Source of the DNA: Bathymodiolus brooksi
Taxonomy: Eukaryota; Mollusca; Bivalvia; Mytilida; Modiolidae
Direction of reading: 5' to 3'
DNA length: 64,000 nt
Assembly (NCBI GenBank): GCA_963680875.1
Contig: OY804585.1
Location: 24,508,186 to 24,572,185 of the forward strand
Part shown: one piece after another, positions 13,401 through 25,400 of the stretch
Layout: each line of letters starts with the position of its first letter
How positions within the stretch are numbered: position 1 is the first letter of the stretch
Made by a program: the position numbers and the translations under genes
Notes under the pieces: generated by a model
Seen by the model: the letters and a program-made list of their open reading frames with translations, nothing else
Told to the model about the DNA's origin: nothing
The model's database searches: none

Positions 13401-16400
13401 TTACGATCAAAATTTTACACTTAGGACAGGGTAGTTTTACACGTAAAGTTAGGACTATTTTTACACTTAAGATTATCGTAAGTATTTTTGTGAAACTCTT
13501 TTTAATCTTAGTTTTACACTTACGACAATTTTTTATCGTAAGAATTTTTGTGAAAAGGGCTACAGGTGTTAATCTTGTAATCAAGTGTGTCGTTTTACAG
13601 GTAAACTAGTCGGATAATAGTAGGGTGCCCGACGAAAGATTTTTGCGAATTTGCCTTAACGGAATTACACACACCTGTATGATACATCGTTGGAATGAGG
13701 AGAACAAGCCGCATCGAAATAAAGATGTCGTCGCTATGTATTGTGGTCACGTTTTTTTTAAATTGGGGTCAAAGGTCAAGATCTAAAAATTGGAACTAAC
13801 ACACCACAAGTTTTAAAAGGCTCCCTTCTTCGACAAGACTGTGAAGAACTTTAAACTGGAATGCCAATTTTATTTGTTAATCTTAATATTTTATTATTTT
13901 ATGCTTATTTTTTATTTTACATTGTTTGAATATATAGCAAAGGCCATTTTCTAAAAAAAAATGGCATTTTACAATTTTCGTATATATGAGAAATAAAAGT
14001 GACCTTGACCTGTCATAGTTTGAACATTTCTCATTTTTATTTGATATTCATTTAAAGGAAACCTTCAAATAATTTTTTAACCCTTAACATTTGACAACTG
14101 GTGGACGGATTCCAAAAAAAAAAAAACATGTTTCAGTTATGGTACACTGACTAATTACTGGTAAAATATCTTATTAACCTCAAACTTCGTAAAAGGTACT
14201 AAAATTCAAATTTAATGGCTTATGTGTTTGCAACATATCATTTGTAGGGTCAATCAATACTTAACAAATATTCTGTGCAAAAACATGGCAATTTATGGAA
14301 AGGTCAAACGCCATTTGTTTAAAAACGTAAGGTCTATGGACATATTATGCGTTTGGACGATGTGTGGCTACAAACCACTCTGAACACTCCAAATATCTCA
14401 GGTGTTTGGCAAATAAGAAAGTGTTCTCTTGTTAGTTTGAAAGCCCACCAACCACGTCAAGGTCAGAGTCCACTGGCAGGTTTGTTTTTTTTTTATTTTT
14501 GTTTGTTTGTTTGAAACATCGGCAGTAGTATACCGAAGGAACAAAGGAACAAGTCATAGAAAATGTTAAAGAAATCATAGTCCGGAGACTGGGCAAATTC
14601 CAGAAAAAACATAAAACGGAAACAAGCTACGACATAACCACCACACCATAAAAAAAGAATACCTTAAAAAACATTGCAATAAATGAAACTGCTATTTACT
14701 GAAAAACACATAGTGCGTATGAACTTGTCTAAGTTTACTAAGCACAGAAAACAGTGATGCTTGCCTAAAACAGATATTAGACCAAGTCTCAATGAAACAA
14801 AAGACGTCAACGGGAAGTCGTGGTAACTGGACAACTATGACTAACGTGAGTTGATGGTCACAATGTTGGAAATAAAAGACTGTTTTATCTGAGATCATAG
14901 TTTTGATAACAACAGTTTTATTCGGTGAAATAGATGGAGACTGGATGAAAAAGAAAAAAAATGAGATCATATGTCATCATCTTCATCAGTATTTCTACAT
15001 ATTGCTAGGTGGGTATTTTCATTGCGGCATAAATCGCCAGCTTGGCAAGGGCAAATGTCCGTGCAAGATAGACTTTGCTCAAAACAAATGCATCCTTTCA
15101 TGCACACATATTTTTCTTTGCAAGTACAAACAAGGTCTTGCAAAAAATCAGAAGACATCTGGCCTTTGAAATAAACTGGAACTAATTCATTCCTGTCTTC
15201 CCATCCTAATAGCACTGCAGACTTCATTGGCGGTTTTGCAACATGGGCAGTCATCCAAATATTTATCTGTAGTGAGGATCGCAAAACATGCTGAGTGAAG
15301 GTGGCTTCACATGGTGGAAGTTTGGCCAAACATGCATCCCTCAGTGTCGCTAACCTTACCCTTAATTTGTTAAGATCGACGTGATCTTCCTTCAGTTTTC
15401 CTTTTTGGTCGTACAGTCGACAAACAAGTTTACTGGCGGCATCTATAGATTTATCAGTGTCACAGTCTGCAAGGGTGGACAAATCTCTAAAGTTTTCTGG
15501 ACTGTCTTTAAGTACTTTAAAAACGGTTCGTTTGCCAATCCCGAACAAGGATTATGTGGAAATCTGATTCAACCCACCATTTCTTTAGAAATGCCTGTAC
15601 CAAGTCAGGGTCATTACGGTTTTCACAGTTTTCCGGTTGTTGACTGATTTTGTCTGTTTATATAATTATGAGTTTTGACTTTCCCTTTGTAAGATTGTTC
15701 GGAGTTCGGTAATTTTGTTATTACCCTTATGTGCAGCTGGTAAAATGTTACATAAAACAGGATTGAGGATGCTACAGATCGAATGTACGGGAATTAAAAC
15801 GCCCATCCTTGGTGTTTGTGATAGAACCCGTATGAAACCATAATTCCTGTGTATGTTGCATTGAAGGAAAGAAATGGATGCATAGAATCAAGAAATCTGT
15901 ATCAGGCGATTTAACAATGATCCGACCTTTGATTCCACTTTCACCGAACGTTTTGTCTGCATGGATAGCATGTAAAATCATACGAGTGTCCGCCTCTTCA
16001 TGTGTACAGTATAACTCTTGGCAATCGGAGACTTCATCTCTGCAGATTTTCTTGGCAATGATTAGAAGCACCAGAAAGATACGGAACTTCCCCGGATGAC
16101 ATCTCAAGAGATGATAAACGATAGTGTTGCACAATCGATTCTCCAAGAAATGTTATCAATGCTTGTTTGTTGGCAACGACTGCAACGATAGTGTTGCACA
16201 ATCGATTCGCCAAGAAATTTTATCAATGCTTGTTTGTTGGCAGCGACTGCAAGAAACCTTTTCCAATCAGGAATCGGTCGGCCTTCTATGAAACTGAGCC
16301 ATTTCCGGACTTATAACGTATCCTGCAGGATTGGTCCGTGTATTAGAAACACATGAATTAAACAAATTTTAAAACCAATCAACGGCCGACATAAAAATGA

Positions 16401-19400
16401 ATGTTTTTAAAACATAAAAACCACAAACAATTCTACTGAACAATTAAAACCAATATATTTGCCATAAAAGAAGAGAAAATACTAAATGCATTGAGACAGA
16501 GATCGTGCTAATTAATGACCGGCGAGCGACACATCATTAACAAAAACCGGTACATAACAATCCGTGTATGACAAAGAGGAAATTTACAGTTATTTGAGTT
16601 TATATTTTGCCAATTTCTCAACAACCGCTGACATTTAGATTATGATTTTTGGCACACATGTACATTTCATCAATATGTTTTCTTCAAAATCAAAGTACAT
16701 TTATAATGTAGTGTAATTACTTTGCTTTTGTTGAAAATACGGTTAATTTGGGGTCAAATTTGAGGCTTAAAGTAAGGCTGATATACTCTTTCAAAAATCA
16801 ATTATTTACACCCCGTTTTTATTTTAATTATATCTTTGATACATTATCTCTTATGTAAAAACCTTTTTAGCTATTTAGATAGCGGAGAATATTTTTATTT
16901 TTCATCCTGAAAATACCATGTACAATGTGTCAGCCGAGGGTACCTTTGAAAAACGTGAAATTAGAAAAATCGTGACCACAGAAACTTATGACGACAATTA
17001 AAAATACAAAATGTAATAATTTTTCTAGCGTTTAAAACCAAAATTAGCCGTGTGTAATTCCGTTAACCCAAACTCGATAACTAAGCGTCTTTTTTAACAC
17101 TGGGCACCCTACTATAAGATGTACAGGTGAAATTACGTTTTTATATCGCCTATTTATTTTTTTTCAGGTACTGTCTCCGATTCCCTTCAGAATTTAAAAA
17201 AAAACATTTTTATTTCTTTCCTCAAAACGTAAAACATCCTTGAACGTAATCCCGGGAATGAAATCCCGAGATCGAGAAAATAGCACGAGAACGGAGAGTT
17301 CATTTGAATTGATGAATAAAATGTAAATAATAAATGATTATTCAACTTCAATTCAGTGAAATCATGGGTTGTGCAAATTTGTTTCAAAGATTTTTAACCT
17401 TGGCTGTGTATTGCGTATCTACACCTAGTATTTTATTGACACGCGTACACGTGACCTGGCTTGTGCACAAATGAAGTTTCATAAACACATGCGCGATATG
17501 CGTGATTTGTTACGTTTTAAAGCGTATTTCCAGTTCAATGTTACATTTTAGTTCAATAATATTTTTTATACGTTCAGTATTTTTTTTTATTTTAATCTTC
17601 ATAGAAAACCCAGTTAAAACCCTTTTCGTTGTAGAAATACGTACTAAATAATTTGTATACGGTCATTGAAGAATTTTATTAAAAATTAACGAAACAAATA
17701 TTTATAAACAGATCGTTCAAAGAAGTACTACATGTCCAAAAGTCACTAAATTTACGGATATATTTTGGAAATTAGCGGCTAATCTGCAGAAAGTTTAGAA
17801 ACGTGAAAGGAAATAAGGAATTAACCTTTATCATGATTTTACCCTTACAAATGTTTGACATTACACAGTATCTGACCAAAATCAAATGTCACCAGTTTAT
17901 TTATGTATTCAAATTCAAATCAGGGGATGTCTTAGGGAAAGGGGACGGAATCAGCAAATAATGATGCTAGAAAATGGCCGATTATACCATTCGATGTATC
18001 TCGGGATTTTATAATAAGTAAGGAAATTCTCGTCTAGTTCTCGTATATCGAGAAACTTTTCATTGGATAATTTTTTGACGTATTTGAAGTGTCTATGCAA
18101 ATTTAGAATTGACCGAAATAAATCGGAATATACCGAAGTATAATTGTAATATACGGAAAATATCGAAGGAAATTCGGCAATATATTTATAAGAAAGTGGG
18201 CGTTGATTATATAAATAAATCGAAAGTTCTTCAAGGTAGGTATATTTAATTTAAATAATTGCAACTATAATATTCATATAAATATGAACATAATTTTTTT
18301 TTATTGTTTAATATTGATAACAATTTCAAAATATAACAATTAAATGCAAAAAGTTGAATTAACAGTAATTATTGGGGAAAATGCTTTTTAAGGAATATAA
18401 GTAAAGGGAGATACTCATAGTACTGTATAGTATTATAAAATTACTACTGAAAAACGTTTTGTAAAAAAAAATTGAACCAATAGTGATTAAAAAAAAAATG
18501 AAATAAATACAATACTGTCTGTACTCCTGTAGGAGTATGAAGCCCATCTATGATCTAAATAGATCCTCTGTATTTAATAACAATTTATATTCATAAAATA
18601 AAATAATCAAAATGCATATGCTAAATAAAATTTGGATTAAGTGTTAACTATGTTAGATACAATGTATCTACGTACCATTAGTTGTTTACAAAATACACTT
18701 ATATATATATATAATTATTGTTTGTAAACAAACATCTGCTTTGCATATCATAAATCCTCGGATTTACCATATTCTAAGAAAACACGTGTTTTTTTTAATT
18801 AATTTATTTTATAAAAATATATAACAAACATTTTCTGTTTTTATATATAATTATTAAGGTAAAAATACCATACAAAAGAACAAAAAACCATTCAGAAAAA
18901 TTTGTCAAACTAAAAATCTTTCTGATTCTGATCCTGATCTCACCAGCAGCTCGCTGGTAACATTTGGCCCAAAATTTGAATACATTTTACTTCACATCTA
19001 AAATTTTACAAGAAGACGTATGTTGAATGTAAAATAATACAAACCTCCTCGGGAAATATATATTTCAAACAATTACATCCATATTTTGTCACAATATCTC
19101 CATAAATAAATGTCTGGCAAACTCATTTACCTAACACGATACACACATTAGCACCCACTTTTGGTTGTAATGGCTGAGTATATAGCCAAGGGAGATAATC
19201 GTTTCCATAACCTGTTCAAATCTTAATTGGCTTTCAACCCAATAGATTTGTGACAAAATACAGCAAAAAAAAGTTTATGGAACAAATTAAAAGCATGCTC
19301 TTTGTTTTCCGCTTTTTGTTCATTTTGTAGCCATTAACCTACGTAAATTTGGATTGTTATAGGTTTTTGTTTGCAATTTTAAAGAAAATTATTTTCATCT

Positions 19401-22400
19401 ATAGCGGAATTACGTAACAAGCCAAGTGTGTAAAACAGTTTACTTGAATTGTTAATTTTTTTCAATACGAGAGGACGAAGTCCTTCTAACGGTAAGCTGT
19501 CCGATTTTTCCTTCTATATTGATAGCCAAAAATCTGCTCACCGGAAGTTTAAAAAATAGATCAATTGATAATTTAGAAACGCAAAAGAAATCTTATTTCA
19601 ATGAAAAATTCCCAATTCTTTGATTATTTACTCTATGCAAAATCGAAATAAACTTTTAATAAAATTCTAATAAAAAAATCTCATTCTACGAAACTCCCGA
19701 CAGGAAGAGCGGCGTACAGTAAGTAGGTAAAATGAGCCATAATAAATCGGCTACAAAATTCATTCAAAATAAAAGATAATAGCCTCACCGGACGCAATTA
19801 CGAACGAAATAAAAAGTATGTCTCCTAATTGTTCCTTCAAAACATGAATTAAAAAAAATGCTTTTATAAATAGATACCCCGCTAAATTACTCGTGTTTTG
19901 GGAGAAAATTATTCATGCGCAGTTGTTGAATGTTGCAGACGACGGGTTTTCATATTTGTAAACAGAAAACGATCGACAATTGCACTTGGAATCTATCGCT
20001 AAAATTCATTGAGGTACGCATATTTTGTTATCTTATGCCTGTAATTGGAAAGAATATGATCTCCTGGTTCTATGCATATGTAGAACACATTGAAATTAAA
20101 ACAAAAACAGTCAATATAATACATTTTCCTTACCTTGATCTATCCCAAAATGTCGAAATCCGTGATGTACCTTATTCATTGAAGAGTCCAAGGAATTCCG
20201 AATGCAAACTGGCACACATTTATGGTATGAATAAAGGAAAGGTTTTTATTTCATGTGTATTATATACAAATGGATATGTGAACGTAAATGAATGAATGCT
20301 CTTTCAATTTTAACAGTTGTCATTAAATAATTTACACTACAAAGGTTATTATTAGTGATGGGAATCGGTAACATTTTCAAGATCGATGATCGTTATATCA
20401 ACATCGACCGATGATCGATCATCGGTGACAATTGCCTGCTAAATGTATTTACTGACTATAATTAATCAAATAGCCTTTATTTCAAGAGTATGATTGACAA
20501 AAGTAAAGATATGAATAAAATTGTATCATAAATTTATAAACTATAATTTTTCCATTAGTAAACATTAACTTTAAAATAGAACAAAACAAAAGATTGTTTT
20601 CCATATGTGTAACACCTGATATAGATAGATAAATAATAGACTAGTCCAAATATGTGTTTGACAAAAGTAAAGATTTGAATAAAATCAAATAATATATTTA
20701 CAAACTACAATATTTCCATTTGTAAACATTAACTTAGAATAAAACAAAAGATCGTTTTCCATATGTGCAACACCTGATATAAAATGGACTATTCCGGGAA
20801 GTAGATAAATAATAGACTAGTCCAAATATGTGTATTGACTGAGTACACTTGGACAAAATTGCCAGATGTTTATCAGTATTGAGGGCAAAAAAAAATCAGC
20901 TGGGATAAAACTGCAATATTTTTGTCAGTATGGAGACGGAAAAAAAAACCCAACCAAAGAGCAAAGTTAAGCATATATATTTTAGACACTATAGAATCAG
21001 AATCGACCACAAGGTTTAAGAATCGATCATCGGATCGTATGATGACGTCCGACTGATTAGTCGATGTTTCCGATGATCGGTACACCACTAGTTATTATGA
21101 TGTCGTTCGGAATTGTGTCCGATCTAGGTCACAGAGTGACTAGAACGGGGTCATGAAAATTTTTTAAAACCGGTAACAATGCATTGAATAATATATGGGC
21201 TATGATTTAAAAGGAATATTGGTGTTTAATCTGAAATATGAACATGCAATCAGCTTCATCAATTTGGTCAAATTTATTATCAAATGCCACGGTCAATATC
21301 ATCGAAATTGTTCGTAATTGCGTCCGGTGAGGCTAACGTGTACGGATCATCGTATTATTGAAATTTGAGGACTTCGTCCTTCAAACAGGTTGCCTGTCTC
21401 ATATTAACATTTGAATCACAAAAGTTAAATTATTTTGGAAAAAAGGGGGGTCGGCGTTTTGACATTACAACGTATTTGAGCCATGTTCGGTCCTTTTTCA
21501 AGATTTCCAGTAATTTTCTATCCCTTATCTCCTCGTACCCCCTTTCAAAAAAAAATTTTCGGCACACTTTCATTTCTGTGAACAACCGCGGTAGGGCCCC
21601 GTCAAAATATGTAAATAAATTAGCCATAGGTTTTTATTTTTTTTATACCGGAAGTTAAACAATATGGACGGAGTTAAGCATCAAGACAGTACGCCCCAGA
21701 ATGATTCGACCCTGGGTTTTAAATGGATAAAAAAAAATCGCACAAAATATTGTGTAGTCATATATTCATAATACATAATGATCATACTTATAATACTGGA
21801 GATTACACTAAATTGTGTTTGAACATAATTTGTAATCGGTCATTTTTTTATTTTGAAATGATGTCAGCTTTGTTCCGGTCCGAGTTTTACACCAGGATGA
21901 AAAGATATTGGGGCGAGAACATATCTATTTACCGCATGCGCGAACTGCTATTTACGATTCTAAGGTAAAGTTATTTTTAAAACAGGGAATATCCCATCAA
22001 CGCAGTTGTTCGATTTGAATGCGAGAATTCAGCAATTGACGTGATCATTAATTTTTTATGAAAAATATTCCACAAGCCTATCGGCCATCGTACTTGTGGT
22101 TTTGACCACCTCTAATTTTGGGGGGTTCAGTAATTTCTGCCGGTGTTATAGAGCCATTTTCCCCCCATAGTCAGTTTTCCCCCCGGAAAAATGGCTAGGG
22201 GGAAAAACTACTATAGGAACGTTATAGAGCCATTTTCCCCCCATAGCCAGTTTTCCCCCTCGGAAAAATGGCTATATAGTAGGATTTCCCCCCCGGAAGA
22301 ATGGCTATATAGTGGGATTTCCCCCCCGGAAGAATGGCTATATAGTAGGATTTCCCCCCGAAAGAATGACTTCATAGTAGTCCCCCTCTGAAAATGGCTT

Positions 22401-25400
22401 GAATATTCAACTTAATTGCTCTGTTCAATTTTACTACCACTTGCCAGTGCCACTTTTGGTCGACTATTAGTGTCGATGGGTTTACTAGCCAAGTAGCTTG
22501 TACATGGATGATCCAAATGACTTTGAATGGTATATCCCAAAAGCAAAAAATAGGGCATCTAATGGGACATTATATGATACCCCACCACGTTTTGCATATT
22601 TTCAGTCTTCGAAGAGGTTCGCATTGTGAAATTTTTCAATCCGTTTGTAACGCAAGGAAAAGGCGTTGTGTACTTGGACAAAATTTGACGGGATATGCAT
22701 TAAAATGTACCCTGTACCCGAATATATGCAATAAGACCCCTGAGAACTATACCCAAATCTATGCAGTTAGAAAATTAGTACCTAAATGTGCATATTTGTC
22801 ACGGACTGAAATAAGATTAACTAGAGTGACTATAGTATGTTAGACTTTGCCTTTGGATTTTGAAAGACGAAATTAAAATGCGAAATTGTGAAAGCGAAAA
22901 CGCACAATCGAAAAAGCAAAAATTCTAAATTGCGACAGCGAAGAGGCGAAATCGAAATCATTTCTCCGTTTTGCGTTTCAACCTTTTCAGGTTTTCGGCT
23001 CTCGCTTATTCGCGTCTTCTTTTTTTTTTGCATCTTCGCAAGCAGGAAGTTGGCCGAGTGGTCAAGGTGCTGGACATTAAAATCACGATGTCGACACCGT
23101 TGTGGGTTCGATCCTCATGTATGTCAAGGTTTCAAGGCACCTTCTCTAGCTCAGGGTTTCGTCGATTTTCCAGATTGAAATATCGGGCGCCCCCCACAAG
23201 ACTGGTGACCTTGCGAGAACCCCATATCTGTAAAACGATCGTTCATTTCGCCGTCGGAAAACTTGCCTTTAAGTTTACCATACCTTCACATTCGCGTTGT
23301 GAGTTCGACCTAGGATTAGGCTAGGTTTAAGGTAAGGTTTAAAATTAGGATTAATTTAAGGCCTAGGTTTAGGGATAGTGTTGGACCGAGGGATTCGGTG
23401 AGGATTAGACCTAAGGGTAGGGTAATGTCTAGCCTAGAGTTTGCATACTTTAAAGGTCTTGGTTGGGTAAGTTTACGTTGAAGTCAGGTTTATGTTAAGA
23501 CGAGGGGGAAAATTGACTATATAGCCATTTTCCCGGGGGGAAATTCTACTATATAGCCACTTTTTCCCCTGTCAAAAACTGGGGGGAAAAATGGCTATGT
23601 TCAATGATATAGTCATTTTTCCGGGGAGGGGGGGGGGAAATGGCTCAATTTTTGAGATGTCTGCCATTTTCAAAATGGCTGCCAAAACACGGTATAAAAA
23701 GTGGGCGGTAAAAATTCAACATTGCCCGATATCATCAAAATTTGATATGTGGGTAGATAATGATGTCCCGAATTGATTGCCGACATTGAAAAATTTCTAC
23801 CGGTCGCCATTTTCAAAATGGACGCCACAATACCGCACAAATTCAACATTGTCCGATATCATCAAAATTTGATATGTGGGTAGATAATGATGTCCTGAAT
23901 TGATTGCCGACATTGAAAAATTTCTACCGGTCGCCATTTTCAAAATGGCCGCCACAATACCGCACAAATTCAACATTGTTCAATTTCAACGCCATTTCAT
24001 ATGTGGGTAGATTATGATGTCCCGAAATGTTTCCTGACATCGACAAATTTCTACCGGTCGCCATTTTCCAAATTGCTGCCACAATGCCTCACAAATTCAA
24101 CATTGTTCGATTTCAACGTCCTGAATTGATTCCTGGCATTGAAAAATTTCTGCCGGTCTCCATTTTCAAAATGGCCACCACAATACAGCAAAAATTCAAC
24201 ATTGTTCGATTTCAAAGGTAGCTTTTAATTTATTTTTTAAACCGGTTGTCAGTGGCTGGTTTGGGAGACTTCATAATCGTTAGATTATAATCATATCTTG
24301 TTATTTAAATATTTATAGCCTTTATCAGATAATCTTGTCCTTATTTAAACTATTGATATATAGTGATATATTAGTACATGTTCAATATGTATTTGGTAAG
24401 AAGACATGGAATTGTGTAAAATCTTGATGAAATTACAATAGAGACTAAAACTATATATGTATATAATAGGTTGTTGATTTCAATCTATTGATTTTAAACT
24501 TGGGAGTATAATGTTGACATGTTGGATATAGATATCTTTTAAGTATGTTAATACATGTAAATGTACAGTGTATATATACACAATGTATGGGTCTGTCATT
24601 GGGTTTCAGAATTTGAACTTCATTATTTTATTATTAGAATTTTTATTTTTCATCAAATTTTGAGGAGTCCCACCCCCATTGAATTGATGGTGATGAGAGC
24701 TTCCTGTAATTGGTTGACAAATTTCCTCTTATCTGTTTGTTTTCTGATTAGGTAAGCTCAACCACAAGGGCCCCAAAAGTGCCAAATTAAAAAAAATGCT
24801 CATCTTTATGAGTTATTAATAATGAGGCAATAAATGAAATACATATTTTATTTTTTGAACAGGGATAAAGGCTACTCAAGGGAACCAGAAAATGTGGCCT
24901 TTATGACCAGTTGCCCTTTATATACATGTACATGTTAAAATTACATGCACTAATCATTAATGGGAAAAATGAGACTGCCCTTTATAGACAGTGATATTGT
25001 TATATAGAGGTGCCCTTTAAGGCAGATTTGACAGTAGTAGTTAATAACATATGTATCATTACAGATGACACTCACGTAGAAATAATAGATGATTTAAAAC
25101 GCAGAATAAAAGAAGTAGAAGCTGACCTAGAGGTAAGTCTGTGATCATGTCACAACCTTCAACTTTTTATTCCTATGATATTCTAGGTTGTTGAAATCTG
25201 GGTATTGGTGAAAGTTCACAGGGCTTGACACAGAGCTACCCAGTGCATTCCTATATGGCAGATAGAGGATGCCCTCTGCATTTGGGGATGTCAGATTATA
25301 AAACGAAAAGCCTGTCCATGAACCATAGTGGGTAACATGCTTGGAAAGTGCCACCCTCTTTGTCACGTTAAAGACCTCTTTGGTAGATAAAAAAACCGCA

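Larger units (their letters stand above)
11035..13570. mobile_element. TIR element with nested insertions
   Basis: Inverted ends: gtagcccttttcacaaaaat from 11042 and atttttgtgaaaagggctac to 13563, extending outward to about 11035 and 13570 with one mismatch. Subterminal motifs of the type cttacgataa/ttatcttacgac recur many times at both ends. A 5'-truncated SINE (11200-11335) and a complete foldback element (12267-13145) are inserted inside. No transposase was seen, so it is nonautonomous. Confidence 0.75.
14967..16320 (-). pseudogene. Decayed transposon protein with HEEADTR/SPDTD nuclease-like motifs and Cys-rich C terminus
   Basis: Two open segments on the minus strand belong to one broken gene. 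The upstream one (16146-15772) contains [12 protein letters not shown] and [11 protein letters not shown], then [11 protein letters not shown]. The downstream one (15548-14967) starts [13 protein letters not shown] and ends in a Cys-rich stretch ([18 protein letters not shown] and CPC) resembling a CXC-type zinc cluster. This combination is a widespread transposon-associated family in invertebrates; its enzymatic role is unknown to me. The acidic motifs look like a PIN/FEN-type nuclease core, which is inference. Damage seen: a 67-bp duplication at 16118-16251 that shifts the frame, a further frameshift near 15790 after which the sequence continues with [12 protein letters not shown] in another frame, and a 168-bp insertion at 15559-15726. 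Confidence 0.75.
13618..17114 (-). mobile_element. 3.5-kb DNA transposon with decayed coding region
   Basis: Ends tagtagggtgccc (13618-13630) and gggcaccctacta (17102-17114) are perfect inverses, followed inward by a second shared block ttaacggaattacacac (about 13657-13673; inverse at 17050-17066). TAA flanks both ends (13615-13617, 17115-17117), a 3-bp duplication like that of PIF/Harbinger elements, though the encoded protein is not a recognisable Harbinger transposase. The coding region is on the minus strand (about 16320 to 14967). Confidence 0.8.
7824..25064 (+). other. DNMBP intron 2 (17.2 kb, transposon-rich)
   Basis: Phase-1 intron from gtaagg to attacag. It holds minisatellites (8165-8410, 8549-8812), a palindrome (9008-9150), nested DNA transposons (11035-17114 and 19781-21334), a GC-rich inverted-repeat element (22149-23650) and a 127-bp array (23663-24215). 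Remnant coding regions lie on the minus strand only. Confidence 0.85.

Noticed and set aside
13271..13609. 112-codon + strand frame
   Set aside because: Falls in the right end of the TIR element, built from repeated cttacgataa-type motifs read on both strands.
19930..20295. 121-codon + strand frame as a real gene
   Set aside because: No recognised domain, no splice context, and located within a presumed mobile element; kept only as a note.
23046..23120. Functional tRNA gene
   Set aside because: A and B boxes are present, but the acceptor stem ends do not pair and it sits inside a repeat; better read as a SINE head.
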